This document shows positions 7,283-13,433 of a DNA stretch of 16,034 nt, piece after piece (position 1 is the first letter of the stretch; every line of letters begins with the position of its first letter). A model generated the notes under the pieces. It was not told the origin of the DNA. It was given only the letters and a program-made list of their open reading frames with translations, and ran no database searches. A program made the translations under genes and the position numbers. Origin of the DNA: an uncultured Porphyromonadaceae bacterium (GTDB lineage Bacteria; Bacteroidota; Bacteroidia; Bacteroidales; Muribaculaceae); assembly GCA_947177595.1 (NCBI GenBank), contig CAMWUZ010000018.1, forward strand, positions 1-16,034, written 5' to 3'.

Positions 7283-8514
7283 TTAGCGCTTTCTTCAGCC
7301 ACGAGTCTGGCAATTTCCACAATAGTAGAAGTGGCTTTCTCCATAGAAGGAATGGGCACGAATTCGTAGCGTCCGTGGAAATTGAGCCCTCCGGCAAAGA
7401 TATTCGGGCAGGGGAGACCTTTGAATGAGAGCTGCGCACCGTCAGTGCCTCCGCGAATAGGCACAACAACCGGAGTGACACCGGCACGGCGCATAGCCTC
7501 TTCGGCAATTTCAACGATGTGCATCACCGGATCGATTTTTTCTCTCATGTTATAGTACTGATCCTTTATCTCCAGCTCTGCAACACCGGGAAACTCGTGA
7601 TTGATTTTGCGTGTAAGATGCTCAAGTTCTTTCTTTCTGCGCTCGAAGCGGTCACGGTCGTGGTCGCGTATAATGTATGTGAGAACAGTTTTCTCAACAG
7701 TACCCTCGATAGAGGTGAGGTGATAGAAACCCTCGTAGCCTTCAGTGTGCTCCGGGGTCTCCCATCTGGGTAGCATTATAGCAAACTGATTTGCTATTCT
7801 GATGGAATTTATCATTTTATGCTTGGCGGAGCCGGGGTGAACGTTTCTGCCGTGGAATATAACCTTAGCAACCGCGGCATTGAAGTTTTCAAATTCAAGC
7901 TCTCCAACCGCACCGCCGTCCATGGTGTATGCCCATTTAGCTCCGAAGCGCTCAACATCAAATTTGTGCGCACCCATTCCAATCTCCTCATCGGGATTGA
8001 ACGCAACACGGATTTTACCGTGCTTGATTTCCGGATGCTTCATGAGGTACTCAACCGCAGTGATGATTTCCGCAATACCCGCTTTATCGTCAGCGCCGAG
8101 AAGGGTGTTACCGTCGGTAACAATAAGATCCTGACCTATATAGTCGAGAAGTTCGGGAAATTCAGAGGGGCGGAGTACAATAGAGTTTTCTGCATTGAGG
8201 GTTATATCCTGTCCATCGTATGTTTTTACGATTCTGGGGTTTACATGCTTGCCTGATGCGTCGGGAGATGTGTCGAGATGGGCGATGAAGCCGATGACAG
8301 GCGCATTTTCCATTCCAGGAGTAGCGGGAAGCGTTGCCATGAGGTAGCCGTTCTCATCAAGAGTTATTTCAGTGAGTCCAAGCTCTTTAAGCTCGTTTTC
8401 GAGATGACGTGCAAAAATCATCTGTCCCGGGGTTGAAGGGGTCATCTGAGTGAGTTCGTCGCTCTGGGTGTCAAATTTTACATATTGAAGAAAACGGTCA
8501 ACAACGGAAGTCAT
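7279..8514 (-). CDS. pepT: Peptidase T (tripeptide aminopeptidase), M20B family
   Basis: PepT is a cytosolic dizinc peptidase that removes the N-terminal residue from tripeptides. The 411-aa protein matches the family length, and all metal/catalytic positions are visible: H79 and D81 in FIAHLDTSPDASG, the bridging Asp in GADDKAG (140-146), general-base E176 and E177 in NPDEEIGMGAHKF, D199 in YTMDGG, and the last His, H380, in NFHGRYEF. The dimerisation lid occupies the middle third. It is the first gene of the minus-strand run, preceded by a good promoter about 36 nt upstream of the start, and overlaps miaA by 4 nt. Confidence 0.95.
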   Translation of the reverse strand: MTSVVDRFLQYVKFDTQSDELTQMTPSTPGQMIFARHLENELKELGLTEITLDENGYLMATLPATPGMENAPVIGFIAHLDTSPDASGKHVNPRIVKTYDGQDITLNAENSIVLRPSEFPELLDYIGQDLIVTDGNTLLGADDKAGIAEIITAVEYLMKHPEIKHGKIRVAFNPDEEIGMGAHKFDVERFGAKWAYTMDGGAVGELEFENFNAAVAKVIFHGRNVHPGSAKHKMINSIRIANQFAIMLPRWETPEHTEGYEGFYHLTSIEGTVEKTVLTYIIRDHDRDRFERRKKELEHLTRKINHEFPGVAELEIKDQYYNMREKIDPVMHIVEIAEEAMRRAGVTPVVVPIRGGTDGAQLSFKGLPCPNIFAGGLNFHGRYEFVPIPSMEKATSTIVEIARLVAEESAK

Positions 8515-8556
8515 GTCGGTGATATTAAGGTAGTAAAAATGATATTAATTATGGTG

Positions 8557-8586
8557 CAAATTTAACCACTTTCGGGTTAATTGCAA
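8557..8586 (-). promoter_or_regulatory. Bacteroidetes-type promoter of the pepT-miaA run
   Basis: On the minus strand TAAATTTG (8557-8564) fits the -7 consensus TAnnTTTG, and TTG(C) at 8583-8586 fits the -33 element with a 19-nt spacer, which is the preferred spacing of the Bacteroides primary sigma factor. Predicted transcription would begin near 8550, leaving an untranslated leader of about 36 nt before pepT. Confidence 0.75.
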
Positions 8587-8631
8587 TGTTAATAATGGTT
8601 TAATCAGGGAGATGATTATCGTGCAGTTCGT

Positions 8632-8639
8632 TATATTTG
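8632..8639 (+). promoter_or_regulatory. Putative -7 box for the GldB-like/beta-lactamase operon
   Basis: TATATTTG matches TAnnTTTG and lies 22 nt before the ATG at 8662. No convincing -33 TTG is found at the right spacing, so strength is uncertain. The 147-bp gap 8515-8661 serves both this operon and the divergent pepT run and is otherwise A/T-rich with no further recognisable feature. Confidence 0.5.
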
Positions 8640-8661
8640 CAATATTAATCAGAGTAACGGA

Positions 8662-9591
8662 ATGAACGGAATATATAATATGTTGACTGGCACAGTGGTG
8701 CTTCTATTTTCAGTTTTTCTATTCAGCGGATGCTCCGGGCATGAGGCGGTTGAGATTTACCGTATGGACAGCGCCGCTTTTTCGGGGGAGATGCCTGACT
8801 CGGCGGCACTCGACGGCTTGGAACTATGGAAGATCTATTGCGGCAGAGGAGAGGAGAGTACCGACAGCTTCTGGACTGAGTATTGCGGCTCAAATGCCGT
8901 CAAGGTATTTTATCCCGATGTCGTTGAGCGAATCGGGTCAAGAATTCCCGCAATGGAGCGGGAGCTTGGAAAAGTCAAGGGGGAGTTGGCAAAGAAATTT
9001 CCGGAGATTGAGTTTCCAAAAGCGGTTTATGCAGTCATATCCCCATATTCCCAAAGCGTAATGCTTTCGGATTCTATTATGCTTATAGCGCTGAACCATT
9101 ATCTCGGTGCGGATTATCCCGGCTATGAGGGGATGGTTGCCGGGCAAAAGGTATTGAAGTCGCCTGAAAATGTCCAGACTGATGTGGCTGAGGCACTGTT
9201 GCGCTCCAACTATGGTTTTACCGGAGGTGACTGGGCTTCTGCCCTAAGCAAGATGGCTGATGAGGGGGCTGTGGTGTTGGGAGTAAAGAATTTGACAGGT
9301 TGCAGGTTGGAAGAAGCAGTAGGCACAACCTACGAGAATCTTAAACTTCTTGAGGACAATGAGAAAGATATCTGGAAAAATATGATAGAGTCTCAGTTGA
9401 TTTACAATAGTTCGCCGCGAATCTCCGATGAACTTCTAAAGCCATATCCGACAAAGAGATATCCGAGCAGAACCGGTCGGTATATAGGTTATAAAATAGC
9501 TGAGGGTGCCCGGCGTGGAGGAATGTGTATGACAGATTTGCTATCACCCGATTATTACATGAGTGATGATATTTTAAAGTGGTATAAGTAG
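8662..9591 (+). CDS. GldB-family lipoprotein
   Basis: GldB lipoproteins were found as gliding-motility factors in Flavobacterium and occur broadly in Bacteroidetes, including non-gliders; the molecular role is not settled. The 309-aa product has a lipoprotein signal with lipobox LFSGC and lipidation Cys C24. Family hallmarks, compared from memory, are a YPDVVERI segment (84-91), a central SDSIMLIALNHYLGADYPGY segment (136-155), a late IWKNMIESQLIY segment (237-248) and a terminal GRYIGYKIA (272-280). I see no HExxH metalloprotease motif. ATG 8662 fits the promoter position; a second Met at residue 7 is an alternative start. Its TAG abuts the ATG of the beta-lactamase gene with no gap, so the two are surely cotranscribed. 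Confidence 0.8.
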   Translation: MNGIYNMLTGTVVLLFSVFLFSGCSGHEAVEIYRMDSAAFSGEMPDSAALDGLELWKIYCGRGEESTDSFWTEYCGSNAVKVFYPDVVERIGSRIPAMERELGKVKGELAKKFPEIEFPKAVYAVISPYSQSVMLSDSIMLIALNHYLGADYPGYEGMVAGQKVLKSPENVQTDVAEALLRSNYGFTGGDWASALSKMADEGAVVLGVKNLTGCRLEEAVGTTYENLKLLEDNEKDIWKNMIESQLIYNSSPRISDELLKPYPTKRYPSRTGRYIGYKIAEGARRGGMCMTDLLSPDYYMSDDILKWYK

Positions 9592-10494
9592 ATGAGAATT
9601 AATATTATAGCTTGCGGATTGCTGGCAGCCGCTGTTCTTACCGGCTGTGTATCTGCCAGATATTCGGCTGACAGACTTAGGGACGAATTGAAGGAGTATG
9701 TGGAAAATAAGGATTGCAGAGTCGGAGTCGCAGTTATATATGACGGTGACACGGTAGAGGTGAATGGAAACGATGATTTTCCTATGTTGAGTGTGTATAA
9801 GTTTCCTCAGGCTATAGCTGCCGGTAAGGTATTGGATGCAGTGGGCATTACCCCGGATGATACTATAGAGATAAGTGCCTCGCTGATGCTCCCGGATACC
9901 TGGAGCCCTCTCAGAGACCGATACGGAATCAATGACATTAGATTACCGATAGGTGAGGTATTGGGCTACTCTCTTGTGATGAGTGACAATAATGCCTGTG
10001 ATATTCTTTTTGAGATGACAGGAGGGGTGGATATTGCAAATGATATAATCAAATCATTGGGTTACAAGGATATTAATCTCGCTAATACGGAAGCGGAAAT
10101 GAATGCGGACCCGAATCTCTGTTATGATAATTCGGCAACTCCTATCGCTCTTGCCGCTCTCATGTCGGATTTTTACAACGCAATCTGCGGTGAAAGCGAT
10201 TGGATGCGTACTATCAAGGCTAATCTTGAATTATGCGAAACCGGTAGGATGCGGATTCCAGCTGCGGCTTTTGCCGATGAGACTCTTATAGGGCACAAGA
10301 CCGGTACCGGTCCTAAGGATAAAGAGGGTAGAATCATTGCTGTAAACGATGTCGGCTATGTTGAATTTGCAAGCGGCGACAGTTATACTATTGCTGTGAT
10401 GGTGAGTCAATCGCCTGTTAGTCTTGAAGATACGGAAAGGGTGATAGGGGATATATCGGAGATGGTCAGGCGAAATATTGAAGGAAAGGAATAA
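9592..10494 (+). CDS. Class A (subclass A2) beta-lactamase, predicted lipoprotein
   Basis: The 300-aa protein carries every class A serine beta-lactamase element: SVYK at 67-70 (nucleophile S67 and K70), SDN at 131-133, a TEAEMNAD omega loop at 166-173 whose E167 would be the deacylation base, and KTG at 236-238 followed by a VNDVGYV strand. The omega-loop form, and the WSPL (104-107) and CETGRMRI (215-222) segments, are those of the Bacteroidetes A2 group (CfxA, CblA, CepA, PER); the likeness to CfxA is clear throughout but sequence divergence seems large. A lipobox (LTGC, C19) predicts anchoring to a membrane, unusual but known among beta-lactamases. It directly follows the GldB-like lipoprotein gene and is followed by a terminator. 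No mobile element is near, suggesting a resident chromosomal gene. Whether it hydrolyses cephalosporins efficiently or acts on an endogenous substrate cannot be told from sequence. Confidence 0.9.
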   Translation: MRINIIACGLLAAAVLTGCVSARYSADRLRDELKEYVENKDCRVGVAVIYDGDTVEVNGNDDFPMLSVYKFPQAIAAGKVLDAVGITPDDTIEISASLMLPDTWSPLRDRYGINDIRLPIGEVLGYSLVMSDNNACDILFEMTGGVDIANDIIKSLGYKDINLANTEAEMNADPNLCYDNSATPIALAALMSDFYNAICGESDWMRTIKANLELCETGRMRIPAAAFADETLIGHKTGTGPKDKEGRIIAVNDVGYVEFASGDSYTIAVMVSQSPVSLEDTERVIGDISEMVRRNIEGKE

Positions 10495-10512
10495 ACTCAC
10501 TCCGGAGAGTGT

Positions 10513-10537
10513 GGGCAAGAAGTTGCCCGGTTGTTTT
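10513..10537 (+). terminator. Intrinsic terminator after the beta-lactamase gene
   Basis: GGGCAA (10513-10518) pairs with TTGCCC (10523-10528) around a GAAG loop and is followed by GGTTGTTTT. A second small hairpin just upstream, CACTC/GAGTG at 10498-10511 with a CGGA loop, begins 4 nt after the stop codon. Together they close the GldB-like/beta-lactamase operon. Confidence 0.75.
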
Positions 10538-10627
10538 ATTAAATTAACAATGCCCTGTACTCCGCACCCTGAGTGGGCTGGATGAATGTCAGGGGTTCGA
10601 AACATAATTGTAACAAGTGGAAAAATT
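10538..10627. other. Non-coding spacer between terminator and next promoter
   Basis: This stretch, part of the 303-bp gap between the beta-lactamase and thioredoxin-like genes, contains no open frame longer than 11 codons. A GGGTTCGAAAC string near 10594-10604 resembles a tRNA T-loop, but the flanks do not pair. Nothing else is recognised. Confidence 0.4.
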
Positions 10628-10657
10628 TTTTCAGCCGGGCGAACATTCTTAACTTTG
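10628..10657 (+). promoter_or_regulatory. Promoter of the thioredoxin-like gene
   Basis: TAACTTTG at 10650-10657 fits the TAnnTTTG -7 box. A T-run (TTT at 10628-10630) lies 19 nt upstream at the -33 position, a weak match. Transcription would start near 10664, giving a leader of about 130 nt before the ATG at 10798. Confidence 0.6.
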
Positions 10658-10668
10658 CAGCGTTGAAA

Positions 10669-10747
10669 TAATGTGAGGAGTTGAAGAGTCAACTCCGTAA
10701 GCCGAAAATCGGCAGGAATCCTCCGGTGTTTTTGAATTCACACATTA
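10669..10747 (+). promoter_or_regulatory. Structured 5' leader of the thioredoxin-like gene (candidate cis-RNA or small RNA)
   Basis: Three pairings can be drawn by eye. P1: TAATGTG (10669-10675) with CACATTA (10741-10747). P2: GGAGTTGA (10677-10684) with TCAACTCC (10689-10696), a perfect 8-bp stem with an AGAG loop. P3: GCCGA (10701-10705) with TCGGC (10709-10713). P1 encloses P2 and P3 to make a junction. GAGGA (10675-10679) could instead pair with TCCTC (10719-10723), which would disrupt P2. A fourth small hairpin, CCTTA/TAGGG at 10755-10769, follows. I cannot match this to a known riboswitch class by eye. It begins a few nt after the predicted transcription start. Confidence 0.5.
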
Positions 10748-10797
10748 CTATACTCCTTACACTGTAGGGTTCTTAGGTCTAACATTAAACATTTGGA

Positions 10798-11289
10798 ATG
10801 AAGAAAACAATGACTGTCATTGCGCTCTTCGCTGTTCTTCTCATCACAGTGTCGGCTCATTCCGGCAGAGTCTATGATGCCGCTGAAGGTTTTAAGGCTC
10901 CTGCTTTCACATTAAGCAAAAGCGACAGCACAGTATCGCTTGCCGACCTGAAAGGACGCTACGTGCTCCTGACATTCTGGGCATCCAGTGATGCCGAATC
11001 GAGAGTGAACGCCGGAAACTACAACAGTTTCGCGAATAAAGCGGCAGGAGAACAATTTTGTCTCGTATCGGTCAATATGGACCGCAATGAAAATCTCTTC
11101 AATGAGATTGTTCGCAGAGACAATCTGAACGCGAAGACACAATTTCATGTGCAGGGTGATGAAGCCTCGACACTGAAAGAGGAATATCACCTGAAAAACG
11201 GATTCAACTCTTATTTAATTGACCCGACAGGTAAGGTCATCGCAACGAATCCTTCTGAACTAACCTTAACTCAAGTGTTAAGAAACTGA
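10798..11289 (+). CDS. Exported thioredoxin-fold (TlpA/redoxin-like) protein lacking the CxxC motif
   Basis: The 163-aa product has a signal peptide (about 1-20) and a thioredoxin-like fold: FKAPAFTLSKSD at 32-43, VSLADLKGRYVLLTFWAS at 46-63, a VSVNMDRNENLF strand-helix region, and a C-terminal FNSYLIDPTGKVIATNP segment carrying the position of the cis-Pro/GKV loop of redoxins. Where TlpA-type proteins have W-A-x-W-C-P-P-C, this one reads WASSDAES (61-68), so both redox cysteines are replaced (by D65 and S68), and I see no cysteine acting as substitute in the fold apart from one in EQFCLVSV. It is therefore probably not an oxidoreductase; binding or chaperone-like roles are possible. It is monocistronic, with its own promoter, a long structured leader and a strong terminator. 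Confidence 0.8.
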   Translation: MKKTMTVIALFAVLLITVSAHSGRVYDAAEGFKAPAFTLSKSDSTVSLADLKGRYVLLTFWASSDAESRVNAGNYNSFANKAAGEQFCLVSVNMDRNENLFNEIVRRDNLNAKTQFHVQGDEASTLKEEYHLKNGFNSYLIDPTGKVIATNPSELTLTQVLRN

Positions 11290-11298
11290 TTTAAGCGG

Positions 11299-11345
11299 AC
11301 GGGCTTTCAGGATAATATGTTCCTGATGTCCCGTTTCTTTTTTTT
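11299..11345 (+). terminator. Intrinsic terminator after the thioredoxin-like gene
   Basis: ACGGG (11299-11303) pairs with CCCGT (11330-11334) and CAGGA (11308-11312) with TCCTG (11321-11325), with small internal loops between. The stem is followed by TTCTTTTTTTT, a strong U-tract. Confidence 0.85.
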
Positions 11346-11362
11346 GTAGATATTATGATAAT

Positions 11363-11393
11363 AGCCGGCTTGACAATGAATGTCAGACCGGCT
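11363..11393 (-). terminator. Probable terminator of the small lipoprotein gene
   Basis: AGCCGG (11363-11368) pairs with CCGGCT (11388-11393), continued inward by TGACA (11371-11375) with TGTCA (11381-11385). It lies 27 nt beyond the stop of the minus-strand lipoprotein gene. The U-tract on that strand is poor (ATTATCATAATAT), so efficiency is uncertain; it could also back up the plus-strand terminator. Confidence 0.55.
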
Positions 11394-11419
11394 TTCAGGT
11401 ATATAATATAATAAGGTGT

Positions 11420-11875
11420 TCAATCGGTGATGTCTTCGCCGAGGAGGGTGCGGAGGTTGAGCTGCGCGCGGAATGAGTCGGCAATAAGGGGAATGTCAAG
11501 CGACTGCCCGTGGTTCAGACTTTCATCAGCAATCCTGAGCCATAGCGCTTTTGCCGCAGTCGGATTCTTTTTCATTGCCGATTCGTAGCAGCTGACCATA
11601 TGCTCCATAGCATCGTAGGTCTCGATTTCGTTGCTGCGCGAGGAGTTGATGACCGACAAGGTGTAGTAGCTCATGGTGAGGTCTCCGAGTGTTTCCACCG
11701 AGCAATTCTGTAAATCACTGTATAGAGTGTTGCAAAGCTCGGCGGCAAGCTCCGGCTTGTTTTCACTGAGCGCTCTGGCGATTCTATCGTGGAGGGAACT
11801 TTGTGTTTTAGAGCAGGATGAAATAGAGAGTGCCGCGATAGCAACAGATATTCCGAGGGTTATTTTCTTTATCAT
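11420..11875 (-). CDS. Small hypothetical lipoprotein
   Basis: The 151-aa protein starts with a short basic N-terminus, a hydrophobic stretch and the lipobox ISSC, predicting lipidation at C21 and a membrane anchor. The mature part is mostly helical, with Ala/Leu-rich segments (ARALSENKPELAAELCNTL; YESAMKKNPTAAKALWLRIA) that resemble TPR-like helix pairs, though I cannot count true repeats. I do not recognise a family. It lies 95 bp downstream of nfnB on the same strand but beyond a strong terminator, so it is probably transcribed separately; no clear TAnnTTTG box is seen in front of it. Confidence 0.7.
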   Translation of the reverse strand: MIKKITLGISVAIAALSISSCSKTQSSLHDRIARALSENKPELAAELCNTLYSDLQNCSVETLGDLTMSYYTLSVINSSRSNEIETYDAMEHMVSCYESAMKKNPTAAKALWLRIADESLNHGQSLDIPLIADSFRAQLNLRTLLGEDITD

Positions 11876-11918
11876 ATATAAATAGTTGTTTAATCAGATA
11901 TACATATATAATAAAGGC

Positions 11919-11950
11919 AAGCCGGGCGATTTGGTTCAACCACCCGGCTT
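11919..11950 (-). terminator. Terminator of the nfnA-nfnB operon
   Basis: AAGCCGGG (11919-11926) pairs with CCCGGCTT (11943-11950), with an inner TGGT/ACCA stem (11932-11935 with 11939-11942). On the minus strand the stem is followed by GCCTTTATTATA. It starts about 20 nt past the nfnB stop. Confidence 0.8.
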
Positions 11951-11970
11951 TATTAACAATTAATCTTATA

Positions 11971-13425
11971 TCAGAGGAGTGCCTCAGCCATGGCTTCGGC
12001 AGCTCTTTTGCCATCGCCCATGGCGAGGATAACTGTAGCTCCGCCTCTAACTATATCTCCTCCGGCATAAAGACCGGCAACGGATGATTCCATTGTAGAG
12101 TCATTAACTTCAATGGTGCCCCGGCGGCTTACTTTCAGATTTGCAACGCTGTCGGGTATGAGGGGATTGGGAGAAACGCCGACACTGACAATGACCATGT
12201 CAACCGGAATTTCTTCAATCGCTCCTTCAACCGGCACTGGAGATCTTCTGCCTGATTCATCGGGTTCTCCAAGCTCCATGCGCTGTACAAGCATAGCCCT
12301 GACGTGTCCGTTCTCATCACCGAGGTACCCGATAGGATTGTGGAGTGTCATGAATTCCACGCCTTCCTGACGGGCGTGCTTGATTTCTTCAACTCGCGCG
12401 GGCATCTCATCCTCGCTGCGGCGATAAACGACTATCGCTCTTTCTGCACCCATGCGTCGTGCGGTGCGTACAGAGTCCATAGCAGTGTTTCCTCCACCGA
12501 TGATAGCGGCAATCTTGCCGTGAGCAACCGGTGTGTCAAATCCTTTTTTTCCCGCTCCCATGAGGTTGACTCGCGTGAGGTATTCATTGCTGCTCATTAT
12601 GCCGATGAGGTTTTCGCCGGGAATACCCATGAATCGCGGCAGTCCTGCGCCACTCGCCACAAAGATACCTTTGTAGCCGTCAGCCTCAAGTTGCTCTACC
12701 GGAATGGTCTTGCCAATTATGCAATCTTTTACAAAATTGACTCCGAGCGCTTTGAGAGTTTCAATCTCGGCGTCAACAATGTCATTGGGAAGGCGGAATT
12801 CGGGAATGCCGTACTTCAGCACTCCACCAATTTCGTGCAGCGCCTCGAAAACCGTGACCTCAAAACCACGGCGCGCCATATCTCCCGCAAACGAGAGTCC
12901 GGCAGGACCTGAACCGGCAACGGCAACCTTTATGCCGTTTGATTCAGGACGGCTGACGGTGGCTTTACCAAAAAGACGGTCGGCATCTGCCGCAAAGCGC
13001 TCAAGATAGCCGATTGCCACCGGCTCTTTCTTCATTTTGTGGTATATGCAGCGGCTCTCGCACTGCTTTTCCTGCGGACATACTCTGCCGCATACCGCAG
13101 GGAGCGCGCTGCTGAGACGAAGGGTTGCCGCGGCTTCGCTGAAATGGCCCCGCTGTATATTTTTTATGAAACCGGGGATGTCGATATGCACCGGGCAACC
13201 GGTGACGCACTGAGGGTCACGACAGTCCATGCAGCGGGTAGCTTCCAGCACCGCTTGCCCAGCGGATATGCCCTGGTTTACCTCTTCATTGCAAGTGACT
13301 CTATACTCCGGATCAAGCTCCGGCATTCTGACACGAGGTATCGCCGCACGCTCCTTGGCGCTCATTGCCCCTCTCAATTCAGCTCTCCATGCAGAGTCAC
13401 GCATATTGTTTTTTTGATTATTCAT
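11971..13425 (-). CDS. nfnB: NfnB: large subunit of NADH-dependent ferredoxin:NADP+ oxidoreductase (GltD-like)
   Basis: NfnAB is an electron-bifurcating transhydrogenase: NADPH oxidation drives NAD+ and ferredoxin reduction, or the reverse. This 484-aa subunit has an N-terminal iron-sulfur domain with two cysteine groups, C65/C68/C73/C77 and C112/C116/C122/C126, for two [4Fe-4S] clusters. A FAD-binding fold follows with GSGPAG (171-176), then an NADPH-binding fold with GGGNTA (310-315), and a closing AGGDIVRGGATVILAMGDG FAD loop. Such proteins are often labelled glutamate synthase small subunit GltD, but no large GltB gene is beside it and the partner directly upstream is an NfnA-type flavoprotein, which decides the call. 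The start lies 8 nt after the nfnA stop. A NADPH-dependent homotetrameric glutamate synthase annotation would be the usual automatic alternative. Confidence 0.88.
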   Translation of the reverse strand: MNNQKNNMRDSAWRAELRGAMSAKERAAIPRVRMPELDPEYRVTCNEEVNQGISAGQAVLEATRCMDCRDPQCVTGCPVHIDIPGFIKNIQRGHFSEAAATLRLSSALPAVCGRVCPQEKQCESRCIYHKMKKEPVAIGYLERFAADADRLFGKATVSRPESNGIKVAVAGSGPAGLSFAGDMARRGFEVTVFEALHEIGGVLKYGIPEFRLPNDIVDAEIETLKALGVNFVKDCIIGKTIPVEQLEADGYKGIFVASGAGLPRFMGIPGENLIGIMSSNEYLTRVNLMGAGKKGFDTPVAHGKIAAIIGGGNTAMDSVRTARRMGAERAIVVYRRSEDEMPARVEEIKHARQEGVEFMTLHNPIGYLGDENGHVRAMLVQRMELGEPDESGRRSPVPVEGAIEEIPVDMVIVSVGVSPNPLIPDSVANLKVSRRGTIEVNDSTMESSVAGLYAGGDIVRGGATVILAMGDGKRAAEAMAEALL

Positions 13426-13433
13426 GCTCTATG

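Noticed and set aside
10590..10606. GGGTTCGAAAC string resembling a tRNA T-loop, possible tRNA remnant or att site
   Set aside because: The expected 5-bp T-stem does not form, no acceptor, D or anticodon arms flank it, and no integrase is nearby.
10231..10692. Minus-strand open frame of about 150 codons spanning the beta-lactamase end and the spacer
   Set aside because: Overlaps the well-supported beta-lactamase gene, its terminator and the next promoter; composition is not protein-like.
12304..12912. Plus-strand open frame of about 200 codons
   Set aside because: Lies wholly inside nfnB in antisense, with no recognisable domain or promoter.
11971..13425. Reading this gene as glutamate synthase small subunit GltD
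   Set aside because: No GltB partner is adjacent and an NfnA-type [2Fe-2S]/FAD protein is immediately upstream, so NfnB is the better call.
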